From: Aricia agestis
Taxonomy: Eukaryota > Arthropoda > Insecta > Lepidoptera > Lycaenidae
Length of the DNA: 64,000 bases
Assembly: GCF_905147365.1 (NCBI RefSeq)
Contig: NC_056406.1
Location: 5,902,501 to 5,966,500 of the forward strand
Reading direction: 5' to 3'
In this document: positions 19,155 through 31,695 of the stretch, piece after piece
Layout of the letters: the number at the start of each line of letters is the position of its first letter
Position numbering within the stretch: the first letter of the stretch is position 1
Notes under the pieces: generated by a model
The model's input: only the letters and a program-made list of their open reading frames with translations
Databases searched by the model: none
Told to the model about the DNA's origin: nothing
Made by a program: the position numbers and the translations under genes

Positions 19155-20760
19155 CTTAAATTATTAGGTATACCTACTTCAGTGTGAGAGCTGACTCAGT
19201 GAATTTTTAAATCATTGTATCGTTAAATATGGCATTTTTCATAGAAGCACAAAACTCAAAAGTAACTTTTTCATCACTGCAGAAGCAGTGAACTCTATAC
19301 GTTTAAGGGTCACAAACACACCCTAAAGTTTTGTTACAGCCTGTATATAATACAGATGATCTTGCTTGCACACATAAACATACACAAAATAGGATCCTGT
19401 CTGTGCATACACGTACACAAGTGTCGATATAACTTATAGCGGAAGTAGAATTGATAATAGGGTATTTTCAATTTTGTTACTTTTTTGGAATAACAACAGG
19501 TTGCATGCACTTGCTTCGTAGGTTCAAAGATCCGAGAGCAAATCTTTACCTTTCATACAGACGATCTTTTGATCTATTCAAAATCAAGTCCTTGATGTGT
19601 ATGAATAGCGACACTTCGGGTTTGTTTTGGGGCCATTATTACGATTGTGATTAGGAGTTTAGGACATTGAAAAACAATATTTGAACTTATTCTTGAATAA
19701 GTTTTCTCTCAAATAGTTTTTTTCCATATTTTGATATGTGAAATCCTTGATAAGAAATTGATTTTCATCTTATAGTTTATTTTTGTTGTTTTCTTTATAC
19801 GAGGTAAATTAAAACAGCTTTAAAACAATTATTACTGGCACTCTAAGAGTTCATACTACAGAAAGTCTTATTATTGGCATTTCTAGTATTTTCAAACAAA
19901 ACTTTAAATAACAGGATGACTGCCCATTATTAATTGTTAGTTTGCCCACTCAAATTAGCCCATAGGTGATTCGGGACCTATCAGACAAATAATATTGCAG
20001 TCATATAACATGTTGCCGCATAGGCTTAAATACATTTCATTATGATACAACCGATCCTATGAGCCACTATAAGGTAAGGGTCAACTCACACGAAACGAGA
20101 TGAAAGTTGATGCTTCGGTGCTCTTTAAGTTAGCCGTTGAGTAGTCGAACTTTATTAATTAGACAAGAATCAAGATGATGATTGATAACTCATTTTATTA
20201 CCAGATATTAAAGAAGATACTTTTCACTATGGGGACTCCTTGCGTTATCCTAGAGGAAGATAATGTAAAGGAGACATCACGAACTTCAGGCATGAGGAAC
20301 GCGACTTAAGCTTTCCTTGGAAAAGAAAACGAAAGCTTTAAAAGAAAATCAAGCCTTTCTAAAGAAAAAAAATAAATGAAAGAAGCTTTTCTTGGAAGTT
20401 GAGGCATGACGTGCTGTTTTAAGCCAATTATTGTTTATAAACACCTCGCATCTTATCGTTTTAGTGTGTACTGACCCTAACTGTAATAAATCAGTCGCCA
20501 ATAACGATCAGCTGCTCAACACCTTTTGGCTTACTTACTAATCGTGCCATCTTAGAATCGGTAATGAGAGAGTGCGATAACTAAGACGACTAAAAAATAT
20601 GACGGTAAATTATTGTTTTTGAAATCTTTTATTGTCTTCACTGTGATAGATAGAGCCTGCTTCTCAGCTGATGGATATTGAGCTAGATAATGCTATTGAA
20701 TGCCATCTATTTTGTTTAAAGTAGAGCAAAATTTATAGTAAAAATATAAAGAATTTAGGA
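19155..20760. other. No gene recognised
   Basis: AT-rich unique-looking sequence with stops in all frames; short ORFs only. Nothing firm apart from scattered GATA/homeodomain-like words. Confidence 0.5.
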
Positions 20761-20762
20761 CT

Positions 20763-20860
20763 CACGCGACACTTCACGTTCCATAAACTGACGATTGAAA
20801 AATATTAGATTCGCGTTTGTAAAATGTCAGTTCTATGGAACATGAAGTGCCGCGTGGTGT
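20763..20860. repeat. Foldback, GCGACACTTCACGTTCCAT
   Basis: CGCGACACTTCACGTTCCATA ... then TGACGATT on the left is mirrored by TGTCAGTTCTATGGAACATG and AAGTGCCGCG on the right. Confidence 0.7.
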
Positions 20861-21825
20861 CGTGCCGCGTAGTGCGGTTTCATCTTTTAATACGATATTT
20901 TTTCATTTTTTTTAACGGAAACTATTATTAATCCGCTATTAATGAATTTATTAGTAAGGCTCGTCTACTTTCAATTTTTAATATATTCGTCGTGGAATTT
21001 CAAGGTCATATCAATTCGGGTTTATAGGTAAGCCGGGTGGCACCTGTCACATCAGCTGCCTAAACCTGTGAACTGGGCGCTAATTTGGCCGTTATGTCAC
21101 TACGGGGTGTTAGGTAACAATGGTGATCGGTTTACCATCGTTTGGATAACTGTCTTAATATTATGTTAGGAAGTTTCGTTTTTTTCGTTTCGTTTTTCGA
21201 CCACGAGTATGTCTGATTGATCTATCGAAGCGCCTACTACTGATGGTGTCAATAAAGTAACAATGCGTAAATTACATTATTTATATGTATTTCATTATTT
21301 TGTGTTGTTGGGTTAAATTTTACTTTTGATTCATTCAAAGATGTAGGTAGAAATTAGAATCTGTATATATTTCGATCAGTAGAACATTATTGTTTCGTAA
21401 TAAATATTGTTTTAATGGTAGAGAAAGCTTTTAATGTTAGAAAAAGCCTTAATATAATAATAAGACAATTAACTGAGCAAGCACCCTTGAACCTAACCTT
21501 AACATCTAACAGGAAGTTTTAGCGAGAGTAAATTATATTGAAATATATTAATAAGATGGAATCTGGTTTTTGATCGATCGCGATCTCGATATTAGCAGAC
21601 GTTATGGTCGTTAAAGAAACAGTTTTCGATTTGCGTTTATGAATATTTTAAGATTCATGGCGATTCATCACTCTATCTGTGGGTCAAAATAGGGCTGGCA
21701 TTACTTTGAAAATCGAATCTTTAAGTTGTATTTAGTTAAGATAAGACGGTAAATAATGAATTCTCTAGCCATCTTTCTAGTAAAAATATTTATACAATGT
21801 ATATTCGCTATTCAATACTGTGTAA

Positions 21826-21874
21826 AGTCGTTCTGAAGACAAAGCCTTTGTAAAGTCGTTCTGAAGACAAAGCC
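21826..21874. repeat. Tandem duplication of about 24 bp
   Basis: GTAAAGTCGTTCTGAAGACA AAGCC occurs twice in direct succession. Confidence 0.9.
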
Positions 21875-22014
21875 AAAACATCCTAAATCTTATTCATTAC
21901 GTAACTTTTTTATTAGTAATGGACGGTAGGCACTGATAATAATCTCACAAATTTCGTCCGATTACCACTCGATTTACCGTTAAGCAAATACAGCTCACAA
22001 GATAAAAAGTACAA

Positions 22015-22140
22015 AAATTCCGGGTGTATCCCAGCTGGCAACCCTAATCGGAGATGTAGCGCGTGCGCAGGCGCGGGTCATCGCTCGGAAATCCCTGGGC
22101 AGGTGTCCCCGCACCTGGACGTAACCGACTAGATTAATTC
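22015..22140. promoter_or_regulatory. GC-rich patch with inverted E-boxes (candidate regulatory)
   Basis: CAGGTG (22100-22105) and CACCTG (22112-22117) face each other 6 bp apart, near TAGATTAATTCC, in a GC-rich island. Such motif density suggests a bHLH- or Snail-type binding region, but conservation cannot be tested here. Confidence 0.2.
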
Positions 22141-22463
22141 CTGTTTTAATTCTTCATAAATTGTTCAAGATATAGATTTGCCAACTGCCGTATTTATTGT
22201 CGGGTATATCGGCTCTTACTCCATCTTAACCACCTCACCTTATCTTATGTAAAATATTTGAATCGATTACGAGTGGTATGAAAAAAGCTGCTTGGATCGA
22301 GATCTGCATTAATTTTTCAAAGCGAGCAGACGTGTTCGCTTTGAGAAATTATTGAACGAAGGTTGTTCATCTTTGTAAAAGGCAAAGGTGATTGACTGAT
22401 AGATACGCAGTACGCACGTACCCTTTGATTAGGAACTGCTAATTTCGCACTCGGGTTCCCTTT

Positions 22464-22667
22464 AAAGGAGTGAGCACACTGAGACGGACCGTGCCGGGGC
22501 TTAGCGTGCCGGGGCTCATCGCAAAAATCCGCTGCGCCCCGACACAGTGTGCGATACGCGCATCCGCTTCCATACAAATTGTATAGAGGTGGATTTTTGC
22601 GATGAGCCCCGGCACGCTGAGCCCCGGCACGGCCCGTCTCAGTACTCTCAGTGTGCTCACTCCTTTA
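22464..22667. mobile_element. MITE with TIR AAAGGAGTGAGCACACTGAG
   Basis: About 200 bp. The left arm AAAGGAGTGAGCACACTGAG, GACGG, GTGCCGGGGC, then GGGGCTCATCGCAAAAATCC is mirrored by the right arm to CTCCTTT. ORFs here arise from the arms. Confidence 0.88.
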
Positions 22668-23466
22668 GATGTATGTTGTCTTAAATACATAAGATGTAAC
22701 AAAACTTTAGGGTGGTAGGTAGGGTATATCAATACTTTAGGGTGTGTATGAGTCCCTTGCATAGACTATACTGAGAAAAATGCATCGCTGAAAGATTAAC
22801 TTATTCAAAACTTTTATACGGGCAAACTGGTGACGCTTGAGTGGAGCGCTTGCTGTTGGCAAGAAGTAAGCACAAAAAAATTTGCTCTTTTAGCGTTGCT
22901 ACTTTTACAGTGAACTCTGTATAAAGGACATATCCACATCCTAAAGTGACTGTTATCACTATGTTTTGGTACACCCTGTATAGTGTATAGGATCAGCTAA
23001 TGGTGTGTATATTATTATGTAGGCTATAAGTATACATAAAAAAGGATTTTCCAAAATTCCACGTCTGGTTAAATAGGGTCTCAAAATTGGTTCGCCAATA
23101 ACCTCATTTTAGACGAGTGAAACTGGGGGAAAAGTCATGTATACAATAATTAAATAGATTTTCAAATCTATTCTCTTAAATGTTTTGGTAAATCAATTTA
23201 TTATTGGGTACGTAACTTATGTCTGAAAATTCCTTAATCCCAAACCGGAGTCCAGACAATGCGTGAGTCATCGACCTGTCTGAGTCTGACTCACACTACG
23301 TCACAATGCGACTACATGCAAAATCGAAACATACGGGCATTTGACTCATCCCTATAGCATAAATATTTAAGTGATCTTATTAGAACTTTTTATAATTATT
23401 ACGAGCGCTATACGCGATTTGAAGAGAATAAGATCCTATAGGACACTGCTGTATCAAGAAAAATTA

Positions 23467-24170
23467 GCCAAGTGCGAGTTGGACTCGCGCACGAAGGGTT
23501 CCGTACCGTTACAGAGCAAAAATAGACCAAAAATTGTGTTTTTTAGAGTTCCGTAGCCAAATGGCAAAAAACGGAACCCTTATAGATTCGTCATGTCTGT
23601 CTGTCTGTCTGTCCGTCCGTATGTCACAGCCACTTTACTCCGAAACTATAAGAGCTATACTATTGAAAATTGGTAAGTAGATGTAGTCTGTAAACCGCAT
23701 TAAGATTTTGATACAAAAATGGAAAAATTATTGAAAATTTTAGAGGTCCTCATAGGTACAACTGAAACAAAATAATCCGCTTTTTTTTGTATGGAAGCGC
23801 CCTTAAATTCTTATTATATTTTAATATTATTATTAATTTTTGAAGTAGACATATAAGTAGGTATTTTGTGAAAATATCAAGTACCTACCTGTTGTCATTA
23901 TTGATATAGAGCAAAAAAGGCCAAACATCACGTTTATATTATTGTATGGGAGCCCCTCTTAAATATGAATTTTATTTTGTTTTTAGTATTTGTTGTTAAA
24001 GCGGCAACAGATATACATAATCTGTGTTTCAGAAGTCTAGCTATAGCGGTTCTTGAGATACAGCCTGGAGACAGACGGACGGACGGATAGACGGACAGAC
24101 GGATAGACGTACAGACATCGAAGTCTCAGTAATAGAGTCCCGTTTTTACCCTTTGGGTACGGAACCCTAA
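23467..24170 (+). repeat. GGCCAAGTGCGAGT-family repeat with nested TTTTAG(A/G)GTTCCG repeat
   Basis: Outer head GCCAAGTGCGAGTTGGACTC at 23467 and tail TTTGGGTACGGAACCCTAA at 24170. The second family (AGAGTTCCGTAGCCAAATGG, GTCTGTCTGTCTGTCC) occupies about 23545-23775. Confidence 0.75.
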
Positions 24171-24339
24171 CAAGGAAGCTGCATGGAAGCTGCATCCAAA
24201 ATTGTTTTGTGATTTAAAAGTTTTTGACCAGGTTATAATCAATAAACCTTTTTACTATATTTTATCAGCTACAAAGCCTACAAAGTTTTTGATGACTCAG
24301 TTTTACAGTCTCTAGACTACAAAGAATCAAACACCAGAA

Positions 24340-26342
24340 ACATTAATTTGATAAGCCTTCGTTTAAGCCTTGGATGACACCGGGCCTTATCAGATGCTCA
24401 AAGCATAGCATGCATGCCAAAGTGCGTGCAAATCCAAATGACATAACGACTAAATTAATTTACACTCGATACAGAAACTTCTATTACAATTTAATACGGA
24501 AAGTTAAACAAAAATACGAAGAGTTAGAGTTAGACAAAAATAAAAAAAAATCCGAGAAGGCTTTGGGATACAATTAAAAACATAACTTACACAAATACAA
24601 TCAATAGACATCCAGTAGAACTTACCGGAACTAAACCTAACTTAATGGAATCTCTTGATCATTGCAACACCTTTTTTTCTAATGTTGGACCAAATCTCGC
24701 AAATAAAATACTAACAGTTAATAAGGAAAATGAAGAGTCGCTGGCATCCAAAGTTAAAATAACCAACTCACCTACACAGTCCCTCTTCTTCCAACCAACA
24801 GATGAAAGTGAAGTGGATTTAATTATTAAGATTCTAAAAATGGACAGTGCCCCAGGCTTAGACGGAATTACTAACCAAATACTAAAATCTATTAAAAGTC
24901 ATAACATTACCCCACTCACTTTCATTTGCAACCTCAGTTTGATAGAGGGATTTTTTCCTTCAATGTGGAAAACAGCAGCTATTACGCCTGTTTACAAAAA
25001 TGGTAGATCAGATCCTAGTAACTATAGACCGATTTCTCCGCTGTGCTCATTCTCAAAAATTTTAGAAAAAATTGTTCACAAACGTCTTATTAGCTTCATA
25101 TACCAAAATAATTTACTATCCGACAAACAATTCGGTTTCCGCGCTAATAAATGTACAGAAGACGCAATGAGGTTATTGACAAATACTATTTCAGGACATC
25201 TTGATGAGAAACGGACATGTATTGGCGCATTTATAGACCTTGCTAAGGCGTTCGATACAATCTGTATTAAAATTCTAATACGCAAGTTAGAGTTATTAGG
25301 TATAAGATTAAATGCGTTAGCATGGTTCAATAGCTATTTAATTAATCGATCACAATGTGTGAAAATCAACCAACATAAAAGTAATTTACAGAATATCAAC
25401 TTTGGCATACCACAAGGTTGTGTCCTGGGCCCTACACTTTTTATTTTATATATTATGAACGACATATTTAATACAAGCCTCCATAGGACCGATATAATAT
25501 GTTACGCTGCTGACACAGCAATAATTTTTAACAGGAACAATTGGACTGAGGTAGTTAAAACCGCTGAAAACGTACTTAAAATAATCGCTAGGTGGCTCCA
25601 AGACAACCTACTTACATTGGGTGTCCCAAAGTCAAAACTCTTATTTTTTCATAAAACTAGAACATCAGCACCTCCTGCAAATCTCAACGTTAAAATACAT
25701 ACATGTCCTATAGAGAGTGAGAAGATAGTGGAGTGTAACTGTAGGCAGCTAAGTAGAGCTAATTCAATAAAATACCTAGGTGTTACGGTTGATGAAAAAC
25801 TAGATTTTCAGGAACATATTGTTAAAACTGCCAAAAGAATCCGGAAACTTATTTACATTTTTTAAAAACTTACGTACCTCTGCTACTTTGAACTTACTAA
25901 AAACGGTGTACACATCAATTTGCGAGTCGGTAGTATCTTACTTACTTAGAATACCAATTTGGGGAGGAGCAGCTACCACTAAAATTATAGTTTTGGAAAG
26001 AGCACAGCGGTCCATATTGAAAGTGATATTGAAGAAACCTATCTGGTATTCTACTGCAAATGTATACAAAGATATAGATGTACCTACTGTTCGTGCTCTT
26101 TTTATACTCCGCGTTATTGTCAAAGAACATCGTGCTGTCCTCAAATCTCCAGACTACGAATCATTGCGCAAAAAAAAGAATATTAAAGCTATCGCTACCA
26201 CGGATAACTTCTAGTTTCGTTAGAAGATTTGGTCCATATTTACACCCTTTCATATATGATAAAGTAAACAGGAAATGCACTATACAAAACAGCTCATTAA
26301 AAGAAGTAAAAGAAAAAGAAACGCGATGGCTAAAAGCTCTAG

Positions 26343-26411
<69 letters not shown>

Positions 26412-26620
26412 CACAGCGCGGTAATGATATTTAATAATTGTAGTAACTTTGTTTTTATTTTTAATTAAGATACTATTCTGGTGATCTGCAGGACAGGCTC
26501 AGCCTAGTGCAGACATCAAAGAAACTCGGCACTAAAACGTCTGTAATCTTAAAATAATATAATGTACCTGTAAGAATATTTTGTAGCAGATGTATTGTTG
26601 TTTTCAATAAATTATTATTA
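24340..26620 (+). pseudogene. CR1/Jockey-group LINE, 5'-truncated, frameshifted, catalytic YADD mutated to YAAD
   Basis: Starts with the linker KPW-MTPGLI just before RT, shifts frame in an A run near 24545 (then LWDTIKNIT), and opens a 406-codon RT frame (24645-25865). RT motifs: SAPGLDGI, WKTAAITPVYKNGRSDPSNY RPIS, LSDKQFGFRANKCTEDA, CIGAFIDLAKAFDTI (catalytic Asp kept), GIPQGCVLGPTLFILY, and CYAADTA in place of CYADDTA, so one catalytic Asp is lost. A second frameshift near 25860 moves the thumb (LLKTVYTSICESVVSY, LERAQRSILKVILKKP) to another frame, and a third follows near 26170 (FVRRFGPYLHPFIYDKVNRK). The coding end abuts a CA microsatellite. The 3' UTR (CTGCAGGACAGGCTCAGCCT) ends in an ATT-repeat tail near 26620. 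Clearly non-functional. Confidence 0.93.
26347..26410. repeat. (CA)n microsatellite
   Basis: About 31 uninterrupted CA units at the end of the LINE coding region. Confidence 0.98.
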
Positions 26621-27762
26621 TTATATATTTTGATGTTTTGCAGTAAAACAATTATCGCCCAAGCCACGAAAACAGTCATAAAACTTCTATTAACTTTTGA
26701 CTTTTTTGAGGTTGATTAAGGTCATCGAATGGTCGTGCCCTTCTTGATCCCTAACTCCAACTGAGTGTAATTAAAAAATGGCATAACCCAACAAAATGAG
26801 ATGACGTAAAAACAGTTACGCGAACGGTAACGAGGGTAAAAAGCTCAACCTCCGGCGTATCTCCGGCATCTCCGGCGCAAGGTGTCGCCCCACCTGCCGC
26901 CTCCGCTTTTTGTTTATCTTAATTAACATTTATTTGATTTATTAAGTTTAACAAAGTCGATTGCGGATGTTTTTTTATCTGCTGACCTTTGCGTGCGTAG
27001 TATTTTCGGTATGAATCAGCTGTGAAGCTGACTACTTTTATTCGGTAATTGCATTCATAGGGACCATGGAAAATAGAATTACAGTTTACAAACCTAAAGT
27101 ACCAAAACACATTTCAATTAAACACATTTCTTACAGTTCTCGCCGAGGGTATTCAGAGAGGTATTCGACGTTCAAATTGGGTATTCTATAGAATATTTTG
27201 AATTTTAAATTAAATATTTTGAATTTTCACTACGTACATTTAATGTTAAGGCCAGGGCCCCCGACCCGACGTCGGCTATAGCGCCCGTATGTAGTCCCGA
27301 AGCATTTCACCTAATTTCTTTTTGAAAAAGCTAGTAAAGTAAAACCGTTATGAATCAGTGTAAGCGAAGGATTATGTGTAATTGAAACCAAACATCTATT
27401 TTTTTGTATTAACAACGGTAGCTTGTTAGCTGTATGATGTATGATGGGATTCAAAGTCAAACTAATATAGAATAAATTAACATTAGTAATTATTCAATTT
27501 ATATTTAAGCTGGACACAGGAACGATGGTATCGTATCCCGAGAAATATTAACATATTTAATACGGTTATACTAACTGTATCCTGTTAAATATTATAATTA
27601 AAAAAATATATATTTTTCTTTACTTATTGTATCCAGATTGTGGATCTACGTTTGTTGGTCGGGCTATACCTAAGTTAGAAGATCACGAGCAACATTGATT
27701 TGACATAATTATTTTTCTGATGGTATATAATACCTCTATAAAGAAAGCTATTGTGATTATAT

Positions 27763-28010
27763 GACGACCTCTGTGGCTCAATGGTTAAGAGTGTGTGGCA
27801 GCTCAAGCCGGGGGTCACGGATTCGAATCACGCCGACGGAACAAAAAGTTTTCAATGTTCCTGGGCACGGATGTGTATTAAATATGCGTATGATATAAAT
27901 TATAATTTATAATAAAAATCTTAAATATATGTACAGTATAAGAGTGTTAAATATATTTCCGTTGTCTGGTACCCGTAACACAAGTCCTTCAGGTACTTAG
28001 CATGGGGCCA
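27763..28010 (+). mobile_element. tRNA-derived SINE, copy 1
   Basis: The head GACCTCTGTGGCTCAATGGT carries an A-box-like TGGCTCAATGG and a B-box-like GGATTCGAATC, followed by CCGACGGAACAAAAAGTTTT and an AT-rich body to TTCCGTTGTCTGGTACC and AACACAAGTCCTT. The B box has a change relative to GGTTCGAATCC in copy 2. It is a Pol III-type SINE, not a tRNA gene: the CCA-side acceptor stem cannot form. Confidence 0.82.
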
Positions 28011-28388
28011 AACTGACGTGGTGTGAAGCGTCCATAGATATTATTAAATACATTTTGTGCTCTTCTATCCACATTATATTACACGGGAGCAGTTTTGCCT
28101 TCGTCCCACGGCTGAGGAGCGAAGTCGCGGGTCATGTATAGCGTGACACGGGCTGTCAGTCAGCAGTGAGCACTGCAATCATCTGCCGGCCAGAGCAGCG
28201 CGGTCCAACATGTTATGATTCGCACAGTGAGTGACGCCGGACTCTCCAAGACAATGTTCCCATTGCCACACGGCACGGTGTTACCGCTACAATGACGTTC
28301 GGTTCTTTCGTAGCTGCTCGAGACTGCTTTTCAAAGTTACCTCGTAAATAACTTATTTTATACATGCTTACAAAGAATATATTACTAA

Positions 28389-28615
28389 CTAGATGACGCC
28401 CGCATCTCCGTTGCGGCGAAATTTGTTTATCGCGCTGGAACCGTACATTTTTCCGGGGAAAAATATCCTATGTCTTTTTCCGGGACTCAAAGTAACTCCA
28501 TACCAAATTTCAGCAAAATTAGTTCAGTGGTTTGGACGTGAAGAAGTAACAGACAGACAGACAGACGGTAAAGGCTCTTTAGTCCATGCGTCATTGACGT
28601 TCAACTACTGAATAT
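28389..28615 (+). repeat. Interspersed repeat, GATGACGCCCGCA...TCAGTGGTTTGGACGTGAAG family
   Basis: Begins ACTAGATGACGCCCGCATCT and ends with ACAGACAGAC units. Diagnostic inner motif AAATTTCAGCAAAATTAGTT CAG. Related pieces are at 33566-33765 (inverted), 37870-38035, 38435-38640, 49271-49600, 50045-50200, 53500-53600, 56340-56440, 59790-59940, 63165-63270 and 63905-64000. Possibly LINE 3' ends; class not proven. Confidence 0.7.
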
Positions 28616-28943
28616 AAGATTTTCATTCTGACTTTCCTCCGGCCGGGAATATTCGGATCCCTAACAGCTCTTTCTCGTCTGACGTAGAAGTTCGCGGTAC
28701 AATGGAACCGCTCGACCCACATAAACTAATAATTTGTCGCCAGCGCCGCGGCCGGCTACACACGTCTAAACCATTCAATCATCCAAGCTTCCGTAATTAC
28801 AAACTTTCAGACCGAGCTACACTCTACATTGCCCAACCTGTCATTACTACGCCCTTTGACATGTATAGGGGTCTTAAATAATGGACCTAGGTCATGTAGC
28901 CTAAACCACAAGACCACAATAAAAAAGAAAAATGAAAACGAAA

Positions 28944-29104
28944 CAGAGTGCTTAGTCAAGTTAAATTCGCTAGTTTTAATAACGAAGTTGATGTCAAAAA
29001 TGCATGGGTTTTGACCTATCGCATCGCAAGCGCATTGACACTTAGCAATGTATTATCGAATTCGTTATCGAAACTAGCGAATTCAACTTGACTAAGCACT
29101 CTGC
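28944..29104. mobile_element. MITE with 43-bp TIRs (CAGAGTGCTTAGTCAAGTT)
   Basis: CAGAGTGCTTAGTCAAGTTA AATTCGCTAGTTT at the left is mirrored at the right with about 3 differences in 43 bp; 161 bp in all. Confidence 0.9.
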
Positions 29105-29451
29105 AGACGTACGTTTTTGTTGCACGGTGGGTTTAGAGAGCGAGTTATTGCTATCTCTCCTACGCCGCGCCGGCGGTTTCATCTCCTCCCGTCTTACGAA
29201 TTTGCGATCAGGCCACGTGACAAAAGTTTAATATTTTTATTTTTTACCCATTTTGGCATGAGCGAGATACCGCTAAAGAAGTAACATGGTCATCCAAACT
29301 AAACGCGTATGCAAAATTTCAGCTCAATTGGTTAACTATATCTACCTTTAAATTGAGTTCCGAAATTCCACCGTAACATACATACTTACATACATACAGA
29401 GCAAGTTATTTTATTTAACTTAAAAAAAAAAACAAAAAAGCGTTTAAAATT

Positions 29452-29724
29452 ATGTCGATAAGTGATAACAATAAACAATACCTTTTTCTTAGCAGATTCA
29501 AAATTACAAAGTACGGGACATTAAAATGGAAACATTTTTTAATAATCAAGATATTACTAGACGGAAACACGGCGTTAGGCGTTTTTGTGACGATTGGGAC
29601 CTCTGAACCGTTTTTATTTGTTCTAAACGAGGTGATGTTGATTAGGACGAATAGGGATGTGCCACGTTGGTTATCGATAAAATTATTGACGGCTACACTA
29701 CAAGACACTTTAAATGTCTCTTAA
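29452..29724 (+). CDS. Hypothetical small ORF, 90 codons
   Basis: Open from ATG in the context AAAATTATGTCG, reading MSISDNNKQYLFLSRFKITK at its start and ending TLQDTLNVS. AATAAA-type signals follow within 10 and 30 bases of the stop (AAAAATAAAAG, GAAATAAAC). I recognise no domain, signal peptide or repeat homology. An overlapping 97-codon ORF lies on the other strand, so this may be chance. Confidence 0.15.
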   Translation: MSISDNNKQYLFLSRFKITKYGTLKWKHFLIIKILLDGNTALGVFVTIGTSEPFLFVLNEVMLIRTNRDVPRWLSIKLLTATLQDTLNVS

Positions 29725-29959
29725 AAAATAAAAGCCATATATAGTTTGTTTTGAAATAAACTTTTAATTGTTATGTGCATATCCTAATTGATCCTTCTGC
29801 TTAGATAAACATGGAATGTAAATTATGTTGCCCCTAGAATATAGATGATGTGCATTGTGATAGAGGCCATTAGCATGGAATCCTTTCACCCTCCTGCACC
29901 TGCACCGGGTAGCTGACCAGTGACCATGTATGTAAAACAACATACACATTATCTTGCTG

Positions 29960-31440
29960 CATAAGTTTTCTTAGAAATTAGTATATTTTAGTGACGTAGG
30001 TACCATCCAAGTAATTTAAGAAAGTAAGCTTTTGAATATTTTGTTGTACATTAAATATCTTTATAGTACTTGCCTAACTAATAGTTGATATAACTAAAGG
30101 AAATTTTGTAAACACGATAGAATTTAAGAAGGGCGCGTCATTTATTTGGATATTTTAGCTCTACTGTATTATTACTTTATATACTAGCCAAAATCGTGGC
30201 AAAGTATTGAAACGCAAAGATTTCACAAATACCGCAAAATTACTTTTCTTTGTAACCGTACGGCGGCGGCAGGTGACATTAAATCAATAAGCCGGTACAG
30301 TTATCCTCAAAGATAAAATGATGTTACGTCATCGGTAGCACCTTTAGTGAAATTGTGTCCACAGTAGCAGGACGCCTGACCTTTACTGTGAAAGTCGACG
30401 TCAATAAACAATTAGATGGCAGCATTCTGCCCGCCGTTTATCATCGCGTAGCCTTATCGCTGACCTATCCTTCTAAATGATTCTTTAATTTTATGACAGT
30501 ATTAAAATAGTTAAAGTATGCAAGTAGTAATTTACCACCCAGTTATAAGTTTTCAGTAGCTTTTTAAATTGATTTAATTGTTTGATGATAGCCAAATAAT
30601 AGCACTAGTGGATCGATAAAATTCTGTCAAAAAAGTTCAGAAACCTGGCATGATTCTTCAGTTGTTATAACACACTTCATAGATGCAAAATATCGATAAA
30701 AGTTATCGATATTTACCATCCCTAATTTACAAATCACGGCGAAGGTCCTAACTACTGTATCCGTTATTAAATTGCCGTATTAACTTCTAAAACCCGTGTC
30801 GTAAAAAATGATCTTATAACGATTAACGTTTGTTCAGCAGGATGTTTCGAAATCAATATACAAATGTATTATAATTAGTGTAATTTAGGATACAGTTCAA
30901 AATTACTATAATATTGTTGTCTCATAACGCGAAGATTAACTGCTAATTAGTTTTAGAAAGATAATAGTGCTTACAACTAAACTACTAGTTCATTTAAAGT
31001 AGCTCGCTTTTTGTTTGGAAGACAGTTGAGCGAAATTAAATAAACAAATCAGTAAAAAGGACGAATATTCTCATCTTAGATAATTAGATATCCTTCTTAT
31101 TAGCCTGTAAGGGAAAATATATCTGATCAAATATTAAAGACAATTTGAATTAAATTTCGAACAAGATATTGGATGAGTTCAATTCCATTTCTTGTAGTAA
31201 CTTTTAAGTTTTAAATCGTAAAACCTAACGCGAAAGTAAAATTGGAACGAGTATTTTGATCCCACTGTCTGTTGGATACACTAATTATTAACACAAAAGA
31301 GCTCTATAATGTCATACTAGCTAAAAGTTTGTGAGGGCTCGCGTCGTTTTTATACGTGGTAATAATCTTTAAGGCATATTTTTATGAAATGTGTTATATA
31401 TTTTAATAGTAACCAAACCTTGAGTGACCAATGATAGCAC
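29960..31440. other. No gene recognised; possible regulatory patch at 30200-30480
   Basis: Low repeat content. The patch near 30200-30480 is less AT-rich and contains TTACGTCATC, several TTATC words and GCGGCAGGTGACATTAAATC. Confidence 0.3.
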
Positions 31441-31479
31441 ATCTACATATAAATAAAAATTACTATGTACAACTTACAG

Positions 31480-31695
31480 CACAAATCAATAGGCGTGATA
31501 GTTTTTCCGTAGGTAAATGTTACCTCAAAAGTGCTCAAGTTGTGGGATATAGTAGCGCTCGCTTCACTCGCCCTGATTAGTGATTACTAATATTAAAGCT
31601 CAAATTAATAGGCGTGATAGTTTTTTTCGTAAAGTGTACCACAAAAGTGCACAGGTTGTGGGATATACTAGGGCTCGCTTCGCTCGCCCTGAAAA
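31480..31695 (+). repeat. Two tandem partial copies of a GGGCTCGCTTCGCTCGCCCT repeat
   Basis: AATAGGCGTGATAGTTTTT ... AAAAGTGC ... GTTGTGGGATATA ... GCTCGCTTC(A/G)CTCGCCCTGA occurs at about 31488-31575 and again at 31600-31692. Confidence 0.8.

Noticed and set aside
26161..26409. 82-codon ORF starting with alternating Cys-Val
   Set aside because: Artefact of the CA microsatellite on the opposite strand of the LINE.
27763..27845. tRNA gene candidate (A- and B-box-like sequences)
   Set aside because: No acceptor stem can form, and the same sequence with the same AT-rich body recurs at 39961-40174, so it is a SINE.
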